DNA of 47,021 bases, taken from the NCBI GenBank assembly GCA_029883975.1, contig JAOUIL010000018.1, positions 1 through 47,021 of the forward strand. Direction: 5' to 3'. Positions 26,190 through 33,570 of the stretch are shown piece after piece. Both the position numbers and the translations under genes were made by a program. This stretch comes from Betaproteobacteria bacterium. Its GTDB lineage: Bacteria; Pseudomonadota; Gammaproteobacteria; Burkholderiales; SG8-39. The notes under the pieces were generated by a model, which worked only from the letters and a program-made list of their open reading frames with translations, was not told where the DNA came from and ran no database searches. Within the stretch, counting starts at the first letter, position 1; each line of letters begins with the position of its first letter.

Positions 26190-27390
26190 CGCCGCGCAGG
26201 CGCGCGAGGCCGCCGTAGCCGCCAACCCACAGCGCCTGCGGCGTGCTGGCCATCGCGAACACGGTGTTGCTGAACAGGCCCTCGCGCGTCGTCAGCACGT
26301 CGAACCTGGCGCCATTGACGCGCGCCAGCCCGCCGTCGGTGCCGAGCCAGATCCGGCCCTGCGCGTCCAGGTGCAGCACGAAGACGTGGTCGCCGGGCAG
26401 CCCGTCGGCGCGCGACCAGCGGCGCCACTGCCTGCCATCGAATCGCGAAACGCCGCCGCCGAGGGACCCTGCCCACACTGTGCCGTCGCGGTCCACCGCG
26501 ATCGCCACAGTGACGTGACCCGCCGCCGGCCGGGCGCTCTCCATAGCGCCGCCGGCGTGCGGCCATGTGCGCCAGTTGCCGTCGCGAAAGCGCGCCGCGC
26601 CGCCCTCGGTCGCGATCCAGATGTCGCCGCCCGGGCCCTCGGCGAGGCCGTAGGCCCGGTCGCTCGGCAGCTCGCGCGCAGTTGACTGCGAGGTGTAAAG
26701 GTCCCAGCGCGAGCGGTCCTGCAAAGCGCCGCCACGCACGCGATGCACGCCCGCGGCCGTGGCGATCCAGACGTCGCCATTGGACGCGAGCATGGCGTCC
26801 GCGACCGAATCCTCGGCGAGTCCCTGCGCTTTGTCGATCGTCTCCCAGCGCTCGCTTGCAGCGTCGAGCAGCGCGAGTCCGCCGCGCTGCACGCCGGCGG
26901 CGATGCGCTTGCCCAGCCTGCCAACAAACAGCACGGTCTCCCCGCGCAGGCCGCTGCGTGCGTCGTAGAGCCGGTACGCGTCCTGCGCGGTGTCGTAGCG
27001 GATGACGCCGCCCGAGGTCGCCAGCCAGATGCGATCGCCGTCGGCCATGATGCGCTTGATGCTGCGCTCGCCGACGCGGAAGTGGGTCACCTTGCGGCCC
27101 GCCGCCGGATCATCGCCTGCGGCGCCCTCCGCGGGCCGCGCAGCGGGCGCCGGCTGCGCGCCGCTCGCGGCCGGCCGCTTCACCGCGGCGGCGGACTTGC
27201 CTGACGCCGCGGCCGGCGGGCGCTCTTCCGGCCTGGTCGCCTTCGCCTGCGCGGGAACGGGCGGCGTCGCCGCGGGCGGCGCATTGCTCGCCTCCGGCGC
27301 GCCCTGCCCGGGCCGGGCGGCCAGCCACGCGATCGCTGCTAGCACTGCGGCGGCGAGCGCCAGGGCTCCAAGAACGATCCTGCGCTTCAT
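26182..27390 (-). CDS. Membrane-anchored two-component-regulator-type beta-propeller protein
   Basis: 402 residues: an N-terminal signal anchor (IVLGALALAAAVLAAIAWLAA), an Ala/Pro linker to about residue 95, then repeated Reg_prop-like blades. Each blade has an IWLAT/VWIAT/IWIGT core (DRIWLATSGGVIRYD, GDVWIATAAGVHRV, GDIWIATEGGAARF, GTVWAGSLGGGVSRFD, GRIWLGTDGGLARVN). In hybrid two-component sensors such propellers form the periplasmic sensing domain; here there is no kinase attached. It is the last gene of the signalling/cytochrome array, 29 bases after the monohaem cytochrome. The ligand is unknown. Confidence 0.85.
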   Translation of the reverse strand: MKRRIVLGALALAAAVLAAIAWLAARPGQGAPEASNAPPAATPPVPAQAKATRPEERPPAAASGKSAAAVKRPAASGAQPAPAARPAEGAAGDDPAAGRKVTHFRVGERSIKRIMADGDRIWLATSGGVIRYDTAQDAYRLYDARSGLRGETVLFVGRLGKRIAAGVQRGGLALLDAASERWETIDKAQGLAEDSVADAMLASNGDVWIATAAGVHRVRGGALQDRSRWDLYTSQSTARELPSDRAYGLAEGPGGDIWIATEGGAARFRDGNWRTWPHAGGAMESARPAAGHVTVAIAVDRDGTVWAGSLGGGVSRFDGRQWRRWSRADGLPGDHVFVLHLDAQGRIWLGTDGGLARVNGARFDVLTTREGLFSNTVFAMASTPQALWVGGYGGLARLRGVN

Positions 27391-27419
27391 GGGAATTCCT
27401 TCTCCAGAGCCGGGCCGGA

Positions 27420-27737
27420 TCAGCGCGCCAGCGTGCGGCTGTAGGCGATCGCGTCGAGAATTTCCGTGTCCGTGAGCAAACCGCGGAAGCCGGGCTGCAC
27501 ACCGCGTCCGGTGCGCAGCATGTCCAGCAGCAGTGCGTCTGGCCGCATCAGCCCCTCGCGGCGCGCGAAACTAGGCGCCCCGGGCCAGGTGCTGACGCCC
27601 GTCGGGCCGTGGCAGTTGGCGCAGTGGCGCTGATAGGTCTGCGCGCCGCGCGCCACGTCCGCGGCGCGCGCCGTGATCGCACCGGCGAGAAGCGCGGCGG
27701 CGGCCAGCGCGGTGGCAAGACTTCTGGTGGCGCTCAT
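27420..27737 (-). CDS. Small class I-type monohaem cytochrome c with altered distal ligand motif
   Basis: 105 residues with a signal peptide (cleaved near TARA) and one haem site, Cys39-Ala-Asn-Cys42-His43. The C-terminal helix DTEILDAIAYSRTL is typical of class I cytochromes. Where the family has GxGxMPxF the sequence reads RGVQPGFRG, so Gln81 replaces the usual methionine ligand; Met64 is the only other nearby candidate. The ATG overlaps the stop of the upstream Sel1 gene (ATGA), and GGAAG lies upstream. Periplasmic location is predicted. Redox or gas-sensing roles are both possible. Confidence 0.88.
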   Translation of the reverse strand: MSATRSLATALAAAALLAGAITARAADVARGAQTYQRHCANCHGPTGVSTWPGAPSFARREGLMRPDALLLDMLRTGRGVQPGFRGLLTDTEILDAIAYSRTLAR

Positions 27738-28369
27738 CGTTTCTTCCTTCCTTTCTCGGGTCCGGCCTTGCCGCGGATGGCGGCTGCGCGCGCCGCAAAC
27801 GCCTCCGCCTCCTTGGCGTCCGGCGCGACACCGAATGCGCCGACGCGGTAGGCGCGGGCCAGCGCGTCCACGGCCGCCAGGTGATCGAGCGCCGCGGCCT
27901 TGCGCAGCCAGTCCGCCGCCTGCGCCGCGCCCAAGCCGGGCGGCAGCGCCGCGTTCTCCGCGGCGAGATACGCGCTTGCGATCGCAATGACGGCAGGCGC
28001 GTGCTGCTTGGCGGCCGCGCGCAGGAACCAGGCGTAGGCCTCGGCGGGATCCTTCCGCACGCCTTCCCCCGACAGGTACATCGTGCCAACGCCGTACGCA
28101 CCGGCCGCGTCGCCCTGTTGCGCGGCCTTGCGGTACCAGGAGAGCGCCTCCACGTCGTACTCCGCTTGGTCGAGGATGCTCCCCAGCAGGACCTGCGACG
28201 GCGCATGTCCCGCCTCGGCCGCGCCGCGCAGCGCCGCCATCGCGACGACGACGTCGCCGCGCCGGTAGGCCTCCTCGCCGCGGCGGTAGTCGTCCTCCGG
28301 CGCCGCCTGCGCGCGCGCCAGCGTCGCCGCCAGGAGCACGGCGGCGAAGGCGCGCATCGAGCGCCTCAT
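27734..28369 (-). CDS. Periplasmic Sel1-repeat (TPR-like) protein
   Basis: 211 residues with a signal peptide (MRAFAAVLLAATLARAQA) and about four Sel1 repeats. Examples are AEAGHAPSQVLLGSILD, AAQQGDAAGAYGVGTMYLSG and the AYAWFLRAAAKQHAPAV type. Sel1 solenoids act as protein-protein adaptors. The C-terminus is Lys/Arg-rich (GPEKGRKKR). It is translationally coupled at both ends (ATGA overlaps with the sigma-54 activator upstream and the cytochrome downstream), so it probably belongs functionally to that cassette. A distant plus-strand paralogue lies at 33007-33570. Confidence 0.85.
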   Translation of the reverse strand: MRRSMRAFAAVLLAATLARAQAAPEDDYRRGEEAYRRGDVVVAMAALRGAAEAGHAPSQVLLGSILDQAEYDVEALSWYRKAAQQGDAAGAYGVGTMYLSGEGVRKDPAEAYAWFLRAAAKQHAPAVIAIASAYLAAENAALPPGLGAAQAADWLRKAAALDHLAAVDALARAYRVGAFGVAPDAKEAEAFAARAAAIRGKAGPEKGRKKR

Positions 28370-29775
28370 GCGCCGCCGGCGGGGCGCGCGGCGACCGGGA
28401 CGCGTGCCGACTCGGTCTCGATGCCTTCGAGCTTGCGGTACAGGCTCGAGAGCCCCATGCCGAGCAGCTGCGCGGCGGCACGGCGGTCGCCGTTGCACTC
28501 GCGCACGGCGCGCTGGATCGCTTCGGTCTCCAGGTGCCGCATCTGCTCGCGCAGCGTGCCCTGGGGCGGCACGCGCACCCCCGGCTCCACGGGCACGAGC
28601 GCCGTGCGCGCCACTTCGGGCGGCAGGTCGGCCGGCGTGATGGTGTCGCCGTCGGCGAGGATGTGCGCGCGGTTGATGACGTTGTCCAGCTCGCGCACGT
28701 TGCCAGGCCAGCCGTAGGCGGCGAGCAGCTCCTCGGCCACCGGGTCGAGCTCGAGCTTGCGCTGCGCGCCGCCGCGCGCGATCTTCGAGAGCATGAAGCG
28801 CACCAGGTCCGGGATGTCCTCGCGCCGCTCGCGCAGGGGCGGCACGCGGATCTGGAATACGCTCAGCCGGTAGTACAGGTCTTCGCGGAACTGGGCCGCC
28901 GCGACCATCGCCTGCGGATCCCGGTTGGTCGCCGCGACGATGCGCACGTCCACCTTGCGCACGTCCTCGCCGCCGATCGGCCGCACCTGCTTGTCCTCGA
29001 TCACGTGCAGCAGCTTGGTCTGCATGGCGAGCGGCAGCTCGCCCACCTCGTCCAGGAAGATGGTGCCGCGGTCGGCCTGCAGGAACAGCCCCTTGCGCGC
29101 CCGGTCGGCGCTGGTGAAGGCGCCCTTGGTGTGCCCGAAGAGCTCGCTCTCCAGCAGGTTGTCCGGGATGGCGCCACAGTTCACCGGGATGAACGGCGCC
29201 TCGCGGCGCGCCGACATCTCGTGGATCTGGCGCGCCACCACGCCTTTGCCCGTGCCGCTCTCGCCGGTGACCAGCACCGTGCTGTCGGTGGGCGCCACCT
29301 TGGTCACCAGGCGCTCCAGCTCGAGCATGCTGGCCGCGCGGAAGCGGTACCAGTCGTCGCGGTTGCCGAGCACCAGGTTGCGCAACGCGCGGTTCTCGTT
29401 CTTCAGGCCGCGCAGCGCTTCGATCTGCCGCAGCCGGTGCAGGATCTCCTCGTTGCGCGCCGGCTTGACGATGTAGTCGGTCGCGCCCGCCTTGAGCGCC
29501 TCGATCGCGGTGTCCATCGAGGCGAACGCCGTGATCATGATGAAGAACACGTCGCTGCCCGCGGCCTTGGTGCGCCGCAGGAGCTCGATGCCGTCCATGC
29601 CGGGCAGCTTGATGTCGCACAGCGCGACGTCGAATTCGCCCTTGGCGAGGCGCGCGGAGGCCTCCTCGGCCGAGGCGGCCGCTTCCACCTCGTAGCCCGC
29701 GCGCATCAGCATGAGCGTGAGCATCTGCCGGATCGCCGGCTCATCGTCCACCACCAGGACCTGAAGCGATGCCAT
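28366..29775 (-). CDS. Sigma-54-dependent NtrC-family response regulator with GAFTSA loop
   Basis: 469 residues. The receiver domain has Asp54 in CDIKLPGMDG and Lys104. The AAA+ sigma-54 interaction domain has Walker A GESGTGKG (171-178), Walker B GTIFLDEVGELP and an R-finger region FREDLYYRL. A Fis-type helix-turn-helix ends the protein (RRAAAQLLGMGLSSLYRKLEG). The sigma-54 contact loop is GAFTSA (218-223) instead of GAFTGA. It activates sigma-54 promoters when phosphorylated; the cognate kinase is one or both of the sensor genes just upstream. It begins five bases after the upstream kinase stop. Confidence 0.93.
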   Translation of the reverse strand: MASLQVLVVDDEPAIRQMLTLMLMRAGYEVEAAASAEEASARLAKGEFDVALCDIKLPGMDGIELLRRTKAAGSDVFFIMITAFASMDTAIEALKAGATDYIVKPARNEEILHRLRQIEALRGLKNENRALRNLVLGNRDDWYRFRAASMLELERLVTKVAPTDSTVLVTGESGTGKGVVARQIHEMSARREAPFIPVNCGAIPDNLLESELFGHTKGAFTSADRARKGLFLQADRGTIFLDEVGELPLAMQTKLLHVIEDKQVRPIGGEDVRKVDVRIVAATNRDPQAMVAAAQFREDLYYRLSVFQIRVPPLRERREDIPDLVRFMLSKIARGGAQRKLELDPVAEELLAAYGWPGNVRELDNVINRAHILADGDTITPADLPPEVARTALVPVEPGVRVPPQGTLREQMRHLETEAIQRAVRECNGDRRAAAQLLGMGLSSLYRKLEGIETESARVPVAARPAGGA

Positions 29776-29780
29776 GGCCC

Positions 29781-31199
29781 TCAGCCTGTGGCCGCCGATT
29801 CGCGCGCGGGCAGCACCAGCTCGCAGCCGGCCGCGGCGGCCGCAAGGCGCCCGCCCATGCCCTCGACCAGGCGGCGCGTGCGCTCCATGCGCGCGCCCTC
29901 GCTCGGCGCCGTCCCGCCCAGCACCCGCAGCGCGAGCTCGCCGTCGCCGACCTCGACCTCGACGGCGATGCGTTGCGGCCGCGCCGCGCCGCCGTCGCCG
30001 GGGGCGAGCAGCAGCAGATTCATGAGCACCTCGCTCAGCTGCCCCGGCACCACGACGAGCGGCGGCAATTGCGCCGGCACGCGCAACTCGATCTGCGTCC
30101 CGCGGAGATCCCGGTCGAAGGCGAGGAAGTCGCGCAGCGCGCCGAGCACGGCGGCAAGGTCCACGGGCTCGGGCGCCACGTCGCCCGGCGCCGCGAAGTC
30201 CGCGATCTGGCGCGTCATCGCCGCGATGCGCTGCGTCTGCTCCAGGATCAGGTCCGGCCGGCAATCGGCGCAGACGTCCTCGGCGCGGCTGCCCGCGTTC
30301 TGCGCGAGCGCGGCGATGGTGGCGAGCGGGTTGCCGATCTCGTGCGCCACGCGGCTCGCCAGCGTGCCGAGCGCCAGCATCTTCTCGCGATGCGCGCGCC
30401 GCTCGCGCGCGATCGCCACCTCGCGCTCGCGCTCCGCGAGCTCCTGCGCCATGCGGTTCACCGCGCGCGTGAGCGAGCCCAGCTCGTCGCGCCGCGTCAC
30501 CTCGAGCGGCTCGCCGCGATGGCCGACGACGATCTCGCCGGCGCGGCGCTCCAGGCGCCCGAGGTCCGCCGCAAGGCGCGAGAAGAACAGCGCCGCGACG
30601 CCGCCGAAAGCGAGCAGCCCCGCCGCGCCGAGCGCCAGCGCCGAGACCGCGACCCGATCGTAGCGCTCGCGGTACTCGCGGCCCATCGCGCGGCGCTCCT
30701 CGCGCGCGCGCACGCTTTCGTGGTCGATTCCGCGCGCGAGCGCGCCGAGCGACTCGCGCAACTCCATCAGGTCGGCCGCGCCCGGGCCCAGGCCTGCGGC
30801 GCGCCGCTGCGCCGCCGCGCCGAGCGCGAGCAGCCCGGGATAGCGTGTGGGCAGGCCGCTCAGGGATCGCTCGATGGCTTCCAGCAGGTAGGGCAGCTCC
30901 GGGCGCGCCGCGGCCGCGGACTCCGGGCCGGCGCCGTGCAGGCGCAGCGCCAGCATGGCGTTGGATACGGCGAGCGCGGCGCGCTTGAAGGCTTCCTCGG
31001 CTTGGTGCAGCTCGTCCATCGCTTGCAGCCGCTCGGCGAGCGAACGCCGCTCGGCGAGAATGTACGCCGCGGTGGCGCCGACGTAGAGCACGAGCAGCAG
31101 GAAGACGATCAGGCCCTTGCGCCAGAGCGGCACGGCGGTGCGGGCGGCCGCTGGCTCGCGGCCGGCCGATGCCGTGTCGCCGTGCGCGGCCTCGGTCAA
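29781..31199 (-). CDS. NtrB-like membrane sensor kinase with degenerate ATP-binding domain
   Basis: 472 residues starting at TTG 31199, whose last two bases belong to the upstream stop (TTGA). Two membrane helices (about 30-50 and 183-207) flank a helical periplasmic domain. HAMP and DHp follow, with His286 in RVAHEIGNPL and a CxxC pair (Cys310, Cys313) just after it. The catalytic domain is damaged: the N-box reads NLLLLAPGDGG (Leu398 instead of Asn), no DxGxG is present, and the lid/G2 region is deleted (LGGTAPSEGARMERTRRL). It may be a pseudokinase, a phosphatase or a phosphate acceptor for the neighbouring intact kinase. Confidence 0.85.
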   Translation of the reverse strand: MTEAAHGDTASAGREPAAARTAVPLWRKGLIVFLLLVLYVGATAAYILAERRSLAERLQAMDELHQAEEAFKRAALAVSNAMLALRLHGAGPESAAAARPELPYLLEAIERSLSGLPTRYPGLLALGAAAQRRAAGLGPGAADLMELRESLGALARGIDHESVRAREERRAMGREYRERYDRVAVSALALGAAGLLAFGGVAALFFSRLAADLGRLERRAGEIVVGHRGEPLEVTRRDELGSLTRAVNRMAQELAEREREVAIARERRAHREKMLALGTLASRVAHEIGNPLATIAALAQNAGSRAEDVCADCRPDLILEQTQRIAAMTRQIADFAAPGDVAPEPVDLAAVLGALRDFLAFDRDLRGTQIELRVPAQLPPLVVVPGQLSEVLMNLLLLAPGDGGAARPQRIAVEVEVGDGELALRVLGGTAPSEGARMERTRRLVEGMGGRLAAAAAGCELVLPARESAATG

Positions 31200-31777
31200 A
31201 GCGGACGCTTGATGGTGACCGCGCCCCGGACCTGGCCGACCGAGTAGCCCGTCGCCTTGTCGAACGGGTAGTCGCTCGCCAGCCGCTCCTTCACCACCGG
31301 CGAGAGGGCCTCCGCGGGCCCGTGGCATTGCAGGCACGTGCGCTCCACGGGCAGCGCCTTCATGTAGCGGAAGAACCTGCCGCCGGGCTCGACCACCACC
31401 TCGCCGAACTCGAGCGTCTCGGCCTTCTCGCCGCCCTGCGCGCGGCGGTCGAACTCCGCGAGCACGCGCTGCTCCCAGAGGTCCGGCTGCCCGAGCGCGG
31501 GATTGCGCGTCCTGAGGCTCACGCGGCTCACGCGCCAGCCGGTCATGCGCGACAGCGACGAGGCGACCTCCGGGGCGCTGAACTTGCACACGATGATCGC
31601 GCGCATCGGCCCGGTCGCCTCGAGCTCGCGCCGCAGCTCGCCACCCAGGTCGCGCGCGAACTGCCCCGCCACCTTGCGGCCCTCCTCGAAGTAACGGCGC
31701 AGGTCCTCGCCCGATTGCGCGACCGCAACCGCCGCCGCGCCGGCGAGTGCCGCGAAGATCGCGAGCCTGATGCTCAT
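31196..31777 (-). CDS. Periplasmic Tll0287-like (DUF3365) haem c-binding sensor protein
   Basis: 193 residues with a signal peptide (MSIRLAIFAALAGAAAVAVA). The mature part matches the DUF3365/Tll0287-like fold: VCKFSAPEVASSLSRM, RVSLRTRNPALGQPDLWE, and a C-terminal haem c site Cys148-Leu-Gln-Cys151-His152 with GYSVGQVRGAVTIKRPL. The family has a PAS-like haem pocket and is often fused to kinases or cyclases as a redox or gas sensor. Here it is a separate protein between two sensor kinases, coupled to the downstream one by the TTGA overlap. ATG 31777 is chosen for the signal peptide. Confidence 0.88.
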   Translation of the reverse strand: MSIRLAIFAALAGAAAVAVAQSGEDLRRYFEEGRKVAGQFARDLGGELRRELEATGPMRAIIVCKFSAPEVASSLSRMTGWRVSRVSLRTRNPALGQPDLWEQRVLAEFDRRAQGGEKAETLEFGEVVVEPGGRFFRYMKALPVERTCLQCHGPAEALSPVVKERLASDYPFDKATGYSVGQVRGAVTIKRPL

Positions 31778-31806
31778 CTGCGCTCCGGCCGTGGTGGGTT
31801 GCACGC

Positions 31807-31812
31807 ATTATA
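31807..31812 (-). promoter_or_regulatory. Candidate internal -10 box upstream of the DUF3365 gene
   Basis: Exact TATAAT on the reverse strand, spanning the stop codon of the upstream kinase and 30 bases before the DUF3365 ATG. The -35 candidate (TTACGG, 18-base spacer) is weak. If used, it would allow the haem protein, the degenerate kinase and the activator to be expressed separately from the intact kinase. Confidence 0.3.
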
Positions 31813-32974
31813 GCGCCGCGGCTTCGGCGCCCGTAACCGCGGGAAAGCGGCAGACGGCGCGCGTGCCCGCGCCCGCGCGCGACTCCAGCGCGATTTGGCC
31901 GCCACAGCGCGCCATGATCCGCCGACAGGCGTCCAGCCCCAGGCCGTTGCCGCGGCCCGCAGGCTTGGTGGTGAACAGCGGCTCGAACGCGCGCGCGAGC
32001 GTCGCCGCGTCCATGCCGCGGCCGTTGTCGCGCACGCCGAGCTCGACGTGCGCGCCGGCGTGCTGCGTCGCGACCTCGATGCGCGCCGCGCCGGCGGGCG
32101 CGCCCTGCAGCGCCTCGGCCGCGTTCACCAGCAGGTGCAGCAGGAGCTGCGCGATGTCGTCCTCCGCGGTTCGTACCGGCGGCAACCCCGGCGCGCAGCG
32201 CATCTCCAGCGCGATGGGCGCAAAGCGCCGGTCGAAGCGCAGGAGCGCGCACACGCTCTCCAGCACCGGGTTGAGCGCGAGCGGCACGATCTCGCGCGAG
32301 CGCAGTCCGGCCGCGAGCGCGAGCCGCCGCGTGATCTCGGCCACGCGCTCGGCCAGCTCCGCGAGCTGGTGCGCGTCGACCGGCGCGCCGCGCCCATCGC
32401 GCTGCGCGGCCTGCGCCTCGGCGGCGATGGCGACGATGCCCGCCACCGGGTTGCCGATCTCGTGCGCGACGCCGGCGGCGATGCCGCCGAGCAGCAGCAC
32501 GCGCTCGCCGTGGAACTGCTCGAGCCGCGCAAGCGCGATTTCGCGCTCGCGCGCGCCGAGGTCCGCGGCCATCTTGTCCACCGCCTGCGCCAGCGCGCCG
32601 ACCTCGTCGTCGCGCGCCAGGCGCAGGGGCGCATCGCGCTGGCCGCCGGCCACCTCCAGCGCGCGCGCCTGCAGCTTGCCGAGGTCGGTGGCGAGGCGAC
32701 CCAGGAACAGCGTCAGGAAGGCGCCGAACACCATCAGGCCGAGGAGCCCGGCCACCGCGGCGAACCACAGGAGCGGCGCGAGATCGCCGAGCAGGTCCGC
32801 GCGCTGCGCGAGGTGCCGCGCGCCCTGGACGAGCAGCAGTCCGGCGCCGCCGATGACGTAAAGCGACACGAGCGCGAACAGCACCAGCCCCTTCGCGCGC
32901 AGCGTGAAGCGCGGACCTTCGGCCGGCGACGCGGCGGGCGGCACGGCGCCGGGCACAGGGCTTGCATCGGTCAT
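31808..32974 (-). CDS. NtrB-like membrane sensor histidine kinase (intact)
   Basis: 388 residues with two membrane helices (about 28-50 and 70-95) and only a very short periplasmic loop. A HAMP domain (about 95-150) follows, then His171 in GVAHEIGNPVAGI and a complete ATPase domain: Asn284 in LLVNAAEAL, G1 RDNGRGM (315-321), FEPLFTTK and G2 GRGNGLGL (340-347). The small loop suggests it does not bind a ligand itself and may receive its signal through the membrane or from the separate haem protein encoded next. ATG 32974 is chosen because residues upstream look non-coding and overlap the divergent Sel1 gene leader. Confidence 0.9.
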   Translation of the reverse strand: MTDASPVPGAVPPAASPAEGPRFTLRAKGLVLFALVSLYVIGGAGLLLVQGARHLAQRADLLGDLAPLLWFAAVAGLLGLMVFGAFLTLFLGRLATDLGKLQARALEVAGGQRDAPLRLARDDEVGALAQAVDKMAADLGAREREIALARLEQFHGERVLLLGGIAAGVAHEIGNPVAGIVAIAAEAQAAQRDGRGAPVDAHQLAELAERVAEITRRLALAAGLRSREIVPLALNPVLESVCALLRFDRRFAPIALEMRCAPGLPPVRTAEDDIAQLLLHLLVNAAEALQGAPAGAARIEVATQHAGAHVELGVRDNGRGMDAATLARAFEPLFTTKPAGRGNGLGLDACRRIMARCGGQIALESRAGAGTRAVCRFPAVTGAEAAAL

Positions 32975-33006
32975 GGTGGCGGCAACGGTCCCGGGGAGAC
33001 GCGCGC

Positions 33007-33570
33007 ATGTACATTCGATCGAAGCGGCGGGCGACAGCGCTGGCGCTCGTGCTGGCACTCGCGGCCGGCGCGCCGCAAGCGCGCGACCAGTCCGCCGCCG
33101 ACCCGCTCGCGCAGGCGCGCGCGGCGCATGCGAAGCGGGACTACCTCGTCGCGTTCCGGCTGCTGCTGCCGCTGGCGCGGGGCGGCGACGCCGAGGCGCA
33201 GCTGCGCCTTGGCCTCATGTACCACTACGGGCAGGGCGTGCGCGAGGACGACACGGAGGCGTTCCGCTGGTTCCAGCGCGCCGCGCAGCAGGGCGACGCC
33301 GAGGCGCAGTTCCGGCTCGCCAGTCTCTATGCGCTCGGCCTCGGCGTCCCCGCCGCAGAAGCGGAGCCCGACCGCACGGCGGCGAGCTGGTACTTCCGGG
33401 CCGCGAGCCAGGGCCACGCTGAAGCCCAGCACACCCTCGGCATCCTGTTCCTCACCGGCAAGGGCGTCGTGCAGAGCCAGAGCGAGGCCCTCACGTGGTT
33501 CCGGCGCGCCGCCGCGAACGGTCATCCGGAGGCGCAGCGCTTCGTCGAGGCGCATCCGGCGCCCCGCTAG
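33007..33570 (+). CDS. Periplasmic Sel1-repeat protein (plus strand)
   Basis: 187 residues with a signal peptide (ATALALVLALAAGAPQA) and about three clear Sel1 repeats: GGDAEAQLRLGLMYHYGQGV, QQGDAEAQFRLASLYALGLG and QGHAEAQHTLGILFLTGKGV. GGGGAG lies upstream of ATG 33007. It is the only plus-strand gene inside the minus-strand array, divergent from the intact kinase (32-base gap) and ending four bases inside the CcsA-like gene. It probably acts as an adaptor; no enzymatic motif is seen. Confidence 0.87.
   Translation: MYIRSKRRATALALVLALAAGAPQARDQSAADPLAQARAAHAKRDYLVAFRLLLPLARGGDAEAQLRLGLMYHYGQGVREDDTEAFRWFQRAAQQGDAEAQFRLASLYALGLGVPAAEAEPDRTAASWYFRAASQGHAEAQHTLGILFLTGKGVVQSQSEALTWFRRAAANGHPEAQRFVEAHPAPR

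Noticed and set aside
29781-33014. A 1077-codon open frame spanning the degenerate kinase and everything upstream to 33014
   Set aside because: Only the part after TTG 31199 encodes kinase domains. Upstream it is a shadow of the haem protein and intact kinase in another frame, an effect of high GC and few stops.
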